Part shown: piece after piece, positions 15,783-24,626 of the stretch | How positions within the stretch are numbered: position 1 is the first letter of the stretch | Layout: every line of letters begins with the position of its first letter | Source: JAGWRI01 sp035700805 | GTDB lineage: Bacteria; Gemmatimonadota; Gemmatimonadetes; Gemmatimonadales; Gemmatimonadaceae | Assembly: GCA_035700805.1 (NCBI GenBank) | Contig: DASSOG010000053.1 | Coordinates: 1-64,000, forward strand | Reading direction: 5' to 3' | Length of the DNA stretch: 64,000 bases | Notes under the pieces: model-generated | Told to the model about the DNA's origin: nothing | The model's input: the letters and a program-made list of their open reading frames with translations, nothing else | Databases searched by the model: none | Position numbers and translations under genes: made by a program

Positions 15783-16962
15783 CCTGTACGACTGCTTCGC
15801 GGTGGCCGCACCCGGGCTTGAACCGCTGGTGGCCGCCGAGCTTCGCGACCTGGGTGAGTCGCCCACCGTCGTGGAGGGTGGCGTGGAGTGGCAGGGCGAT
15901 GCCGAGTCGCTGTGCCGCGCGAACCTGTGGCTGCGCACGGCCAGTCGCGTGGTGGTGAGAGCCGCGAACTTCCGCGCCCGCACCTTCTATGAACTGGAAC
16001 GCCACGCGCGTCGCATTGCATGGGAGCGGTACCTCACCCCTGGCAGTGCCGTGCGGTTTCACGTGACCTGCCGGAAGTCGCGGCTCTATCACTCCGACGC
16101 GGTGGCGCAGCGGATAGCCGAGTCCATCGAACATCGGCTGGGGGCGTCCAGCGTATTCGCCGCGCACGAACCGGGGCCGGACGACGATGACGGGGACGCC
16201 GCGCGCGAACAGCTCATCCTTGTGCGCATGGCGCACGACGTCTGCACGGTGAGCGTGGATAGTTCCGGGGCACTCCTGCACCGGCGGGGGTACCGACAGG
16301 CGGTGGCCAGGGCGCCGCTGCGTGAGACGCTGGCGGCGGCGTTGCTGGGGGTTGCGGGGTGGCGTGGCGAGGTTCCGCTGGTGGACCCCTTCTGTGGGTC
16401 GGGCACCATTCCCATTGAGGCGGCGCTGGTGGCGCGGCGCATCCCGCCCGGGCTCCACCGGCAGTTTGCCTGCCTGGACTGGCCCGGGTTTCCGCGGGCC
16501 GCGTTCGCGGGGCTTCTGGAACGCGCGCGCGGGGGCATCCTGGCGGGGAGTCCCGTCCGTATTGCCGGGTCCGATCGCGATGCCGGTGCCATAGAGGCCG
16601 CGCGGGCGAACGCGGAGCGCGCGGGCGTGGCCGGTGACGTGGAATTCGTGGTGTGTGCGGTGTCCGACATGCCGGTGCCGGCCGGGGACTCCGGCCTGGT
16701 GGCATGCAACCCACCGTATGGCGTGCGGGTGGGTGATCGTCACGAGGTGCGCAACCTGTATGCGCAATTTGGAAACATCCTGCGCCGTCGCGCGGCGGGA
16801 TGGCGCGTGGCGATGTACTCACCGGACGCGAAGCTGAGCGCCCAGTTGCGGCTGGCGCTCGAGCCCGCGCTCCGCACACGAAACGGCGGCATTCCGGTGC
16901 AGGCGGAAGTGGGCACCGTGCCGTCGGCGCAGGCGTCAGCACCAGCCAGGATCTACTTCTGA
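15748..16962 (+). CDS. THUMP-domain class I RNA methyltransferase (RlmL/YpsC type), GTG start
   Basis: The protein has 404 residues from GTG at 15748, inside the last 35 bases of msrQ; no ATG lies in a better place. The N-terminal half (LYDCFAVAAPGLEPLVAAEL, then a THUMP-like region to about residue 165) binds RNA. The C-terminal Rossmann domain has the SAM motif LVDPFCGSGTIPIEAAL and the catalytic NPPYG motif (ACNPPYGVRVG), typical of N2-guanine methylation. YpsC/RlmL enzymes modify 23S rRNA. An Asp-rich insert (PDDDDGD) sits before the methyltransferase domain. The following MOSC gene overlaps its stop by one base. Confidence 0.85.
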   Translation: MPPSPPSSAAPSLYDCFAVAAPGLEPLVAAELRDLGESPTVVEGGVEWQGDAESLCRANLWLRTASRVVVRAANFRARTFYELERHARRIAWERYLTPGSAVRFHVTCRKSRLYHSDAVAQRIAESIEHRLGASSVFAAHEPGPDDDDGDAAREQLILVRMAHDVCTVSVDSSGALLHRRGYRQAVARAPLRETLAAALLGVAGWRGEVPLVDPFCGSGTIPIEAALVARRIPPGLHRQFACLDWPGFPRAAFAGLLERARGGILAGSPVRIAGSDRDAGAIEAARANAERAGVAGDVEFVVCAVSDMPVPAGDSGLVACNPPYGVRVGDRHEVRNLYAQFGNILRRRAAGWRVAMYSPDAKLSAQLRLALEPALRTRNGGIPVQAEVGTVPSAQASAPARIYF

Positions 16963-17456
16963 TGAAAGCCTATGTAGAATCACTCAACATCTCCGATGGC
17001 GGGGTGCCGAAACGAGCCGTCCCGAAGGCACGCGTGACCGCGGCCGGGATGGTGGGTGACCGGCAGCGTGACCTGCGGAGTCATGGCGGCCCCGATCGCG
17101 CGCTGTGCGTGTGGGCTGCCGAGCTGATCGAGGCGCTCCGGGCCGAGGGGCACCCCATCCGGGCGGGCGACGCGGGGGAGAACCTCACGCTCCGCGGGGT
17201 CAATTGGGCGGCGATGCAGGCGGGGGCGCGATTCCGCGTGGGCACCGTGGAGGCGGAGGTCACCGGCTTCACGACGCCATGCGACAACCTGCGGCCGTTC
17301 TTCATCGAGCAACGATTCTCGCGCATCTCGCACAAGGTCCATCCGGGGTGGAGTCGCGTGTATGCGCGCGTGCTGGTGGAAGGCGAGGTGGCGGTGGGTG
17401 CGGAATTCCACCTGATGGCCGATCCACCGGCTGGGGCGTCAGTGACGGGCGCTTGA
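16962..17456 (+). CDS. Stand-alone MOSC domain protein
   Basis: The protein has 164 residues. MOSC domains occur in molybdenum-cofactor sulfurases and in YiiM, and carry or use sulfur with Moco-dependent enzymes. The conserved HGGPDRALCVW block (41-51), the GENLTLRG block (72-79) and the invariant-type Cys107 (FTTPCDNL) are all present. It lies one base from the RNA methyltransferase, in the same run as msrP, itself a Moco enzyme. That suggests a role in cofactor handling or in a Moco-linked detoxification, but the substrate is unknown. Confidence 0.85.
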   Translation: MKAYVESLNISDGGVPKRAVPKARVTAAGMVGDRQRDLRSHGGPDRALCVWAAELIEALRAEGHPIRAGDAGENLTLRGVNWAAMQAGARFRVGTVEAEVTGFTTPCDNLRPFFIEQRFSRISHKVHPGWSRVYARVLVEGEVAVGAEFHLMADPPAGASVTGA

Positions 17457-17563
17457 CGGCCGGCGCCGTGTCAGGCGAGAGTTCGTGCGTGCAACCACCC
17501 GTTGAGCCCCGGCGAACTCCAGCGCATGCAGCGGACGAAGTACCAGGCTCGTCCGGCGAGGCC

Positions 17564-19156
17564 ATGGATGCGCTGGCGGCGATGGATGCGCTGGGTGACG
17601 CGGTGGCGGTGGTGGGCGGGGACTGGCGTACGCGCTACCTGAATGCGTCGTGGGAACGGATCCTCGGGGTGCCGCGCGCCACCGCCGTCGGCGCCGACTT
17701 CTGGGCCCTGCACCCCGTGTTCCAGGTGGAATCGGGGACGACGATGATACGCGACACCGCCGTGGACGGGGTGACGCGCCGGTTCGACCTCGAACACGAC
17801 GTGGGTGGGGAATTGCGTGTGTACGGTGTGCGTGTGGCGCGCGATCGCACGCGGTCGCTGGTGATCGTGGTGTCGCGGGCCTTTGCCACGCTGCGCACGG
17901 TCCGGGACCAGGCGCTCGAGGAGCGCAGCGAGGAAAACGAGTCGTTGCGCGCCGTGGCCCGGAAGATGTCCGAGGTGGCGGACGTGCGGGAGCTGCTGGC
18001 CGTGCTGTGCGAGTCGGCGGCCGCGCTCTGCCGGGGACACGGGGCCGCCGTGCTGCGCACCACCGACACGGACGCCGAGATCGTGGCGTCGGCGGGGGTC
18101 GCGCGGCAGGTGGATGGATTGAAGTTCCCGCTGGGCGGCTCGTTGGTTGCGGATGCCATCGCGCGGCGCGACGTGGTGGGCCTGGAGGATTTCGGCGGCT
18201 CCGGAAGCCCGCGAGCTGAGTTTTTTCGCGAGCCGCATGTAGGCCCGATGCTCATGGCGCCGCTCATCGCCCATGACCAGGTGCTGGGCACCCTGGCGGT
18301 GATGCGTGACGCGCAGAGCATTCCGTTCACTGCCCGCGAGACGCAGCGGTTGCGCGTGATGGCGGACCACGCCGCCCTGGCGTTGTGGAAGGAGCAGCTG
18401 TTTGAGCAGGCGCAGGCCGGGGACGCCGCGAAGGGCCGATTCCTGGCCACCATCTCCCACGAACTGCGCACGCCGCTCACCGCGCTCATCGGGTACGAGG
18501 AGCTGCTTCGCGACCGAGTGATCGGGGCGCTCTCCGATGCACAGGTGGATATCCTGGATCGCATGCAGGCGGTGACGGAGCACTTGTCGTCCCTGATCGA
18601 GGAGGTGCTGGCGTACACCAGCCTGGAGGCGGGGCACGCGGAGGTGCGGCCCACGGACTTCCTGGCCGGCGACCTGCTGGCGGCGGCGGCGGCCGTAGTG
18701 GAGCCGGCGGCCCGCCGAAAGCAGGTGGTGGTGACCTGCGAGGCTTCCGCGCAGCCCATCCGGTTGACCACGGACGTGGACAAGGCCCGGCAGGTGCTGG
18801 TGAACCTGGCGGCGAACGCCGTGAAGTTTACCGAGCAGGGCGAGGTCCGGCTGGTGGTATCGCGCTCGGCGCGCGAGGTGCGGTTCGCGGTGCGGGATAC
18901 CGGGATCGGGATTGCCGCAGCGGACCTGGCACGCCTCTTTGAGCCATTTGTCCAGGTGGAAACGGGGCTGACCCGCCGGTACGGCGGGACGGGTCTGGGT
19001 CTCTACATCTCGCACCGGCTGGCGTTGCTGCTGGGCGGCCGGGTGGAGGTGGAATCGGCGCCTGGCAGGGGGTCGACGTTCACCTTCATTTTACCCGCCG
19101 ATACACCGGTGCGAACGGGGCGTGCGAGCCCGCAAGGGGCTGGAGCAGCCGATTAG
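17564..19156 (+). CDS. PAS-GAF cytoplasmic histidine kinase, no adjacent response regulator
   Basis: The protein has 530 residues from the ATG at 17564; in-frame TTG 17453 (overlapping the MOSC stop, TTGA) and GTG 17468 are alternatives that add a Pro/Ser-rich tail. Residues about 5-100 look like a PAS domain (DALGDAVAVVGGD). A coiled linker follows, then a GAF-like domain (about 145-280, RELLAVLCESAAALC...). HisKA follows with His299 (FLATISHELRTPLTALIGY), then the ATPase N box NLAANAVKFTEQG, G1 DTGIGIA and G2 RYGGTGLGLYI. No membrane helix is seen, so it senses an internal signal. It ends 11 bases before sucA, hinting at co-transcription with a TCA-cycle enzyme. Confidence 0.85.
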   Translation: MDALAAMDALGDAVAVVGGDWRTRYLNASWERILGVPRATAVGADFWALHPVFQVESGTTMIRDTAVDGVTRRFDLEHDVGGELRVYGVRVARDRTRSLVIVVSRAFATLRTVRDQALEERSEENESLRAVARKMSEVADVRELLAVLCESAAALCRGHGAAVLRTTDTDAEIVASAGVARQVDGLKFPLGGSLVADAIARRDVVGLEDFGGSGSPRAEFFREPHVGPMLMAPLIAHDQVLGTLAVMRDAQSIPFTARETQRLRVMADHAALALWKEQLFEQAQAGDAAKGRFLATISHELRTPLTALIGYEELLRDRVIGALSDAQVDILDRMQAVTEHLSSLIEEVLAYTSLEAGHAEVRPTDFLAGDLLAAAAAVVEPAARRKQVVVTCEASAQPIRLTTDVDKARQVLVNLAANAVKFTEQGEVRLVVSRSAREVRFAVRDTGIGIAAADLARLFEPFVQVETGLTRRYGGTGLGLYISHRLALLLGGRVEVESAPGRGSTFTFILPADTPVRTGRASPQGAGAAD

Positions 19157-19167
19157 ATTCCGTATCC

Positions 19168-21933
19168 ATGAGCGGGCTTCCAGTTTCCAGCGCATTCAAT
19201 GATGGATACATCGCCGAGATGTACGAGACATATCGGCGTGATCCGGCGTCGGTGGATGAGTCCTGGCGCCAGTACTTTCGATTTGCGGAGTCGCTGACCG
19301 GCGGTGCCGGCACCGCCGCCGAGGCGGGGGGTGGCTACGGCGTGGATGTGCTCCGCAAGGCGGCGGGGGCCGCGGCGCTGGTGGCCGCCATCCGGCGCTA
19401 CGGACACTTCGCGGTCCCCATTGACCCGCTGGGCGCGGCGCCAATTGGCGCGGCGGAGTTGACGCCGGAATACCACGGCATCACCGAGGCCGACTTGCAC
19501 GATGTGCCGGGCGCGGCCCTCGGCGAGCCCGGTGGCACGGCGGCCGACGCGGTGGCAAAGCGGCGTGGCTGGTACCAGGCCGGGCTGGCGTACGAGTTTG
19601 TCCACCTGAGCGACGAGCGTGAACGGCTCTGGCTGCGCGAGCAGATTGAGCGCGGCACGTTCAGCGCGCCGCTCACCGCGGACGAGAAGCGCGGGCTGTT
19701 GCAGCGCCTGTCGCAGGTGGAGGGGTTTGAGCACTTCCTGGGGCTGGCGTTCGTGAACGCCAAGCGGTTCTCCATTGAGGGCGTGGATGCGCTGGTGCCC
19801 ATGATCGACGAGGCGATCGCCGGTGGGGTGCGGGGTGGCGCGCGGACCGTGGTGGTGGGCATGGCGCACCGCGGGCGGCTCAACGTGCTGCGGCACGTCA
19901 TGGGCAAGCCAGCCGCGGAGTTGCTGGCCATCTTTGCCGGGGAGCGCGTGACGACCGATCCTGACCGGTCGGGCGACGTGAAATACCACATCGGATATAC
20001 GGGGTCGCATCGCGTCGGCGATACCGACGTGACGCTGGAGCTGGTGCCGAACCCCAGCCACCTGGAGCTGGTGAACCCGGTGATGATGGGAGCTACGCGC
20101 GCGCTGCAGCGGAACCCACAGGACCTGCACGAACGCGATGAGAGTTCGGTGCTGCCCATCTGCGTCCACGGGGACTCGGCGTTCACGGGCGAGGGCGTGG
20201 TGGCGGAGACGTTCAACCTGGCGCTGCTCCGGGGCTACCGGGTGGGCGGCACCTTCCACATCATCACGAACAACCAGCTCGGGTTCACCACCGATCCCGT
20301 GGACGCGCGCTCCACGCACTACGCCAGCGACCTGGCCAAGGGCTTTGAGATCCCGATTGTCCACGTGAGCGCCGACGACATCGAGGCGTGCATTCATGCG
20401 GTGCGGCTGGGCATCATGTACCGGGAACAGTTCCATAAAGATTTCCTGATTGACCTGGTGGGTTACCGGCGATTCGGCCACAACGAGGCCGACCAGCCGG
20501 CGTTCACGCAGCCGGCCATGTACGACCTCATCAAGGCGCATCCCACGGCGCGGGCCGTCTGGGCGGCGCGGCTGGTACGGGAGCGCGTGGTGACCGAGGC
20601 CGAGGCGGAGGCCATGAGCAAGGCGGTGGCTGACGAGCTGGGCGAGATCTTCAAGCAGGTGAAGGCCCGCGTGGGCGCGGGGGCGCAACAGCCGGCGGAA
20701 GCGCGGACTTCGCGGCCGTCGGAGCCCGAGACACGAGTGACCGGCGAGCGGCTGGGGGCCATCAATGAAGAGCTGCTCACCTGGCCCGAGGGGTTCTCGG
20801 CGCATCCCACGCTGAAGCGCACGCTGGCCCGTCGGAAGGAGGGCCTGCACACCGGCGCCATCGACTGGGGTCACGCCGAGGCGCTGGCATTTGGCTCGCT
20901 GATCGAGGACGGCATCGCCGTGCGCCTGAGCGGGCAGGACTCCGAGCGCGGGACGTTCTCGCACCGGCAGGCCGTGCTCCACGACGTGAAGACCGGCGAG
21001 ACGCTCGTGCCGCTGGCCCACCTGCGCCATGGCAAGGCGCCATTCCGGGTTTACAATAGTCCGCTGTCGGAACTGGGAGTGCTGGGCTTCGAGTACGGCT
21101 TCAGCGTGGCGGCGTCCCGGGACCTGGTGCTCTGGGAGGCGCAGTACGGCGACTTTGCCAACGTGGCGCAGCCGATCGTGGACCTGTTCCTCGCGGCCGG
21201 CTACTCCAAGTGGGGGCAGGAGTCGGGGCTGGTGCTGCTGCTGCCGCACGGCTACGAAGGACAGGGTCCTGAGCACTCGAGCGCGCGGCTGGAGCGCTAC
21301 CTGCAGCTCACCGCCGAGGAGAACATGACGGTGGCCTACCTCTCCACGCCGGCCCAGTATTTCCATGCGCTGCGCCGCCAGGCGATGCGGACGGTGCGGC
21401 GGCCGCTGGTGCTCATGCAGCCCAAGTCGCTGCTGCGGCTGGCCGCGGCCAATTCGAAGCTGGAAGACCTGAGCAAGGGCGCGTTCCAGGCGGTGATTGA
21501 TGATCCCGCCACGAGCGCGAACCGTCAGCGCGTACGGCGGCTGGTGTTCTGCTCCGGCAAGATCTACTATGATATCCTCGACGCCCGGACCAAGGCGGGG
21601 GCGCGGGACGACGTGGCACTGGTTCGGGTGGAGGAGCTGGCCCCGTGGCCGCACGACGCGATTGCGGCGACGGTGGATGCCTACCCGAACGTCGAGGACG
21701 TGGTGTGGGCGCAGGAAGAACCGCGTAACATGGGAGCCTGGACGTATGTTTCACCCCGGCTGCGCGCCTCTACCGGCACGCAGCTGCCGGTGCGGTACGT
21801 GGGACGCGCGGAACGCGCCAGTCCCGCCGTGGGGTACGTATTCATGTACCACGATGAACAGGCGCGCATCGTAGCCGACGTACTGGCTCCGCTGCCCGCC
21901 GGGGCGTCGCGCCGGAAGGCCGTGAAGGTGTAA
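19168..21933 (+). CDS. sucA: 2-oxoglutarate dehydrogenase E1 component
   Basis: The protein has 921 residues, the normal length for E1o. It decarboxylates 2-oxoglutarate with thiamine diphosphate and passes the succinyl group to E2, in the TCA cycle. The N-terminus has the typical NDGYIAEMYETYRRDPASVD E2-docking segment. The ThDP-binding block HGDSAFTGEGVVAETFNLAL and TNNQLGFTT, the VVVGMAHRGRLNVL motif and the C-terminal VWAQEEPRNMGAW are all present. The E2 (sucB) and E3 genes are not in the window. A GC-rich hairpin follows the stop. No Shine-Dalgarno site is obvious. Confidence 0.95.
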   Translation: MSGLPVSSAFNDGYIAEMYETYRRDPASVDESWRQYFRFAESLTGGAGTAAEAGGGYGVDVLRKAAGAAALVAAIRRYGHFAVPIDPLGAAPIGAAELTPEYHGITEADLHDVPGAALGEPGGTAADAVAKRRGWYQAGLAYEFVHLSDERERLWLREQIERGTFSAPLTADEKRGLLQRLSQVEGFEHFLGLAFVNAKRFSIEGVDALVPMIDEAIAGGVRGGARTVVVGMAHRGRLNVLRHVMGKPAAELLAIFAGERVTTDPDRSGDVKYHIGYTGSHRVGDTDVTLELVPNPSHLELVNPVMMGATRALQRNPQDLHERDESSVLPICVHGDSAFTGEGVVAETFNLALLRGYRVGGTFHIITNNQLGFTTDPVDARSTHYASDLAKGFEIPIVHVSADDIEACIHAVRLGIMYREQFHKDFLIDLVGYRRFGHNEADQPAFTQPAMYDLIKAHPTARAVWAARLVRERVVTEAEAEAMSKAVADELGEIFKQVKARVGAGAQQPAEARTSRPSEPETRVTGERLGAINEELLTWPEGFSAHPTLKRTLARRKEGLHTGAIDWGHAEALAFGSLIEDGIAVRLSGQDSERGTFSHRQAVLHDVKTGETLVPLAHLRHGKAPFRVYNSPLSELGVLGFEYGFSVAASRDLVLWEAQYGDFANVAQPIVDLFLAAGYSKWGQESGLVLLLPHGYEGQGPEHSSARLERYLQLTAEENMTVAYLSTPAQYFHALRRQAMRTVRRPLVLMQPKSLLRLAAANSKLEDLSKGAFQAVIDDPATSANRQRVRRLVFCSGKIYYDILDARTKAGARDDVALVRVEELAPWPHDAIAATVDAYPNVEDVVWAQEEPRNMGAWTYVSPRLRASTGTQLPVRYVGRAERASPAVGYVFMYHDEQARIVADVLAPLPAGASRRKAVKV

Positions 21934-21938
21934 CCGTA

Positions 21939-21965
21939 GGGGTGTGCGCCGCGCGCGCGCGCCCC
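21939..21965 (+). terminator. Long GC-rich stem-loop directly after sucA
   Basis: An 11-bp stem (21939-21949 with 21955-21965, including two G-U pairs) closes a 5-base loop, starting 5 bases after the sucA stop. It has no T-run, so it may be a U-less terminator, an mRNA 3'-end protector, or a pause site before the next operon. The right half is an alternating GC run. Confidence 0.5.
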
Positions 21966-21998
21966 GAGTGACCACTCCCACCACCCGGTGAGCGTCGC

Positions 21999-24626
21999 GT
22001 GCGAATTCGTGTACTGATCCTCGCTGCAATCCTCATGGCTGGGCCGCACACCCTGATGGCGCAGGGGCGCGGCGCCACCGCGCTGGGCGAGGCCGTGGAA
22101 GGGCTCGGCGTTTCCACGCGCGTCCTGATGATCGGCGCGCATCCGGATGACGAAGACACCCGTCTGATTGCGTACCTGGCCCGCGGACTTCACATCGAGA
22201 CGGCGTACCTCTCCCTCACGCGCGGCGACGGCGGCCAGAACCTCATTGGCAACGAGCTGGGCCCGCTGCTCGGCATGATCCGCACGGAAGAGTTGCTGGC
22301 CGCCCGTCGCGTGGACGGTGGCCGCCAGTACTTCACCCGCGCCTACGACTTCGGGTTTTCCAAGACGGCGGCCGAGACTTTCAAGCACTGGCCGCGCGAC
22401 TCCATCCTGCGCGACATGGTGAGCGTCATCCGCGCCTTCCGGCCGCAGGTGGTCATCTCGGTCTGGTCGGGCACGCCGCGTGACGGGCACGGGCACCATC
22501 AGGTGGCGGGCATCCTGTCGCGTGAGGCCTTTGACCTGGCGGGCGACACGGTGCGCATGCCGCGCGCCGCCACCAACGGCCTCGGGGCCTGGACGCCGCT
22601 CGTGTTCTATCGGTCGGCGCGGCGGTTCCAAGGCGGGGGCGGCGCCACGCCGGGCGCCGTGGCGTTCGACGTCGGCGCCTACGACGTGCTTCGCGGGCGC
22701 ACCTATGCGGCCATCGCGGCTGAGAGTCGCTCGCAGCACCGGTCGCAGGGGCAGGGGAATGTGGCGCCACTGGTGGCCGGGCTGGACTATGTACGCCTGG
22801 AAGTCGCGCGCGCGCCCGCCGACAGCGGAAATGATTCAACGCTCTTCCCGGGCATGGACACGAGCTTTGCCCGCTTTCGCGAATTGGCATTACCCGCGTC
22901 CGCTCGCGCGGCGGTGGATTCGCTGGACGCGGCGCACGCGGCCATTGGGCGCGCGCTGAGCCTGGTGGATCCGTCCGCGATGGTGCCGGCAATTGCGCAC
23001 TACCTGGCGCTGGTGCAGCGGGCCCGGACTGGCGCGGCGGCGTGCGACCGGGCGTCGATGCCGGTGCCGGTCTGCGCGGGTGCCATGGGCGACTTTGCGA
23101 CCACCATGGATGAGCAGGCCCGCCGCGCGCGGGCGGCGCTGCTGCTGGCCGCGGGCGTGCAGGTGCTGGCCACCGCTCCGCGCGACCTGGTGGCACTTGG
23201 CGACAGCATGCCGGTGACAATTGACGTGGTCAATCATGGGCGTGTTCCCGTGCGATTCACCGGTCGCGATGGCGCCTCCACGCCGCAGGCCGTGGTGCCG
23301 GGTGCCATGGCAGAACAGGAATATGAGCTGCACGCCGAGGGCGAACCGTCGATGCCCTGGTGGCTGAAGTATCCGTTGGCGGGCGACATGTTCCGGTTGC
23401 GTGCCGCCGGGGACACGCGCGGGACCCCCGTGCCCCAGTTGCTGGAGGGCGCGGACCGCGTGGAGAGTTCGGGCGTGAACGTCGGGCTGGAGATCGCCGG
23501 CACGACGTTCACGGTGGACGCCTCGCCAATCGTCCATCGTTTTGCAGATCCGGCCAGCGGGGAGGTGGACCATCCCATCGCGTTCGTTCCACCCATCACC
23601 CTGGTGATGGCGCGTGAGCTGGAGTACGCGCGGGCCGGTGCGCCACTGGACCGCGTGGAGCGGGTCACCGTGCGTTCCGATGCGTCTGACCAGCGGCGGG
23701 TGACGGTCTCGCTGGCGTTGCCAGCCGGCCTCAAGGCGGACAGCACGACGCGGACGCTGACCCTGGATCCGGGCGCCGAGGTGACGCTCCAGTTCCGCTT
23801 GCGTGGGACGCTGGCGGCCGGGGTGCACCGCATAAGCGCCACGGCAACGAGCAATGGCAGCACGTATCGGCAGGGCTTTGTCACGGTGGATTATCCGCAC
23901 ATCCGCGCACAACGCTATTACCGTGCCGCGCAGGTCGAAGTGCAGGCGGTGGACGTGCGCTACGCGGACGGCATGAGCATCGCGTACATCCCGGGTGTGG
24001 GCGACAACGTGGCGCCCATGCTCGAGCAACTGGGGCTCAAGGTGACCGTCATTGCGCCCGAGGCGCTTGGCACGGCCGACCTGTCACATTACCAGGCGGT
24101 GGTGGTGGGTCCCCGCGCCTTTGATGCGAACCCGGCACTGCGCGAGCACAATGCCCGCCTGCTGCGGTATGCCCGGAACGGTGGCACGCTCGTGGAGCAG
24201 TATGGCCAGTACGGGATGGCCCAGCCGGGCATCCTGCCGTATCCGATTACGCTTGCGCGTCCGGCAGATCGCGTGACCGAGGAAGATGCGCCGGTGACCA
24301 TCCTGGATCCGGCTTCGCCGCTGCTGAACACCCCGAACCGGATCACGGCCGCGGACTTTGACGGGTGGGTGCAGGAGCGCTCCACCTACATGCCGCGGAC
24401 GTACGACAAGCGCTATCATGCCATCCTGTCCATGCACGACCCGGATGAACCGCCGAACGATGCGGGAATCCTCATAGCGCCAGTGGGCAAGGGAGTGTTC
24501 GTGTACGTGACGCTGGCGTTCTTCCGGCAGTTGCCGGCCGGTAACCCGGGGGCGGCCCGGTTGTTCATCAACATCCTGTCGGCGCGCCCCAGCGCGGCCG
24601 GCGGGTCCAATGGGAGCGGGCGGTGA
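21999..24626 (+). CDS. Exported PIG-L (LmbE)-family deacetylase with C-terminal GATase-like domain, GTG start
   Basis: The protein has 875 residues from GTG at 21999, preceded by GGTGAG about 7 bases upstream. Residues 1-21 are a signal peptide ending MAQ. The PIG-L domain (about 40-240) has the metal-binding AHPDDE (47-52) and a GHGHHQVAG block near residue 165; family members hydrolyse N-acetylglucosamine-type amides with zinc. The middle (about 380-620) is beta-rich and resembles a NEW3-like immunoglobulin fold. The C-terminal region (about 690-870, YQAVVVGPRAFDANPAL) resembles a class I amidotransferase-like domain. It would act in the periplasm or outside. The stop overlaps the solute-binding protein start (GTGA). 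Confidence 0.85.
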   Translation: MRIRVLILAAILMAGPHTLMAQGRGATALGEAVEGLGVSTRVLMIGAHPDDEDTRLIAYLARGLHIETAYLSLTRGDGGQNLIGNELGPLLGMIRTEELLAARRVDGGRQYFTRAYDFGFSKTAAETFKHWPRDSILRDMVSVIRAFRPQVVISVWSGTPRDGHGHHQVAGILSREAFDLAGDTVRMPRAATNGLGAWTPLVFYRSARRFQGGGGATPGAVAFDVGAYDVLRGRTYAAIAAESRSQHRSQGQGNVAPLVAGLDYVRLEVARAPADSGNDSTLFPGMDTSFARFRELALPASARAAVDSLDAAHAAIGRALSLVDPSAMVPAIAHYLALVQRARTGAAACDRASMPVPVCAGAMGDFATTMDEQARRARAALLLAAGVQVLATAPRDLVALGDSMPVTIDVVNHGRVPVRFTGRDGASTPQAVVPGAMAEQEYELHAEGEPSMPWWLKYPLAGDMFRLRAAGDTRGTPVPQLLEGADRVESSGVNVGLEIAGTTFTVDASPIVHRFADPASGEVDHPIAFVPPITLVMARELEYARAGAPLDRVERVTVRSDASDQRRVTVSLALPAGLKADSTTRTLTLDPGAEVTLQFRLRGTLAAGVHRISATATSNGSTYRQGFVTVDYPHIRAQRYYRAAQVEVQAVDVRYADGMSIAYIPGVGDNVAPMLEQLGLKVTVIAPEALGTADLSHYQAVVVGPRAFDANPALREHNARLLRYARNGGTLVEQYGQYGMAQPGILPYPITLARPADRVTEEDAPVTILDPASPLLNTPNRITAADFDGWVQERSTYMPRTYDKRYHAILSMHDPDEPPNDAGILIAPVGKGVFVYVTLAFFRQLPAGNPGAARLFINILSARPSAAGGSNGSGR

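Noticed and set aside
19153..21654. Open frame of more than 800 codons on the strand opposite sucA
   Set aside because: It is Arg/His/Pro-rich, lies entirely against a well-conserved gene, and is a normal by-product of GC-rich third codon positions.
21949..21961. Alternating GC run as a separate Z-DNA element
   Set aside because: It is only about 13 bases and is better explained as one arm of the hairpin after sucA.
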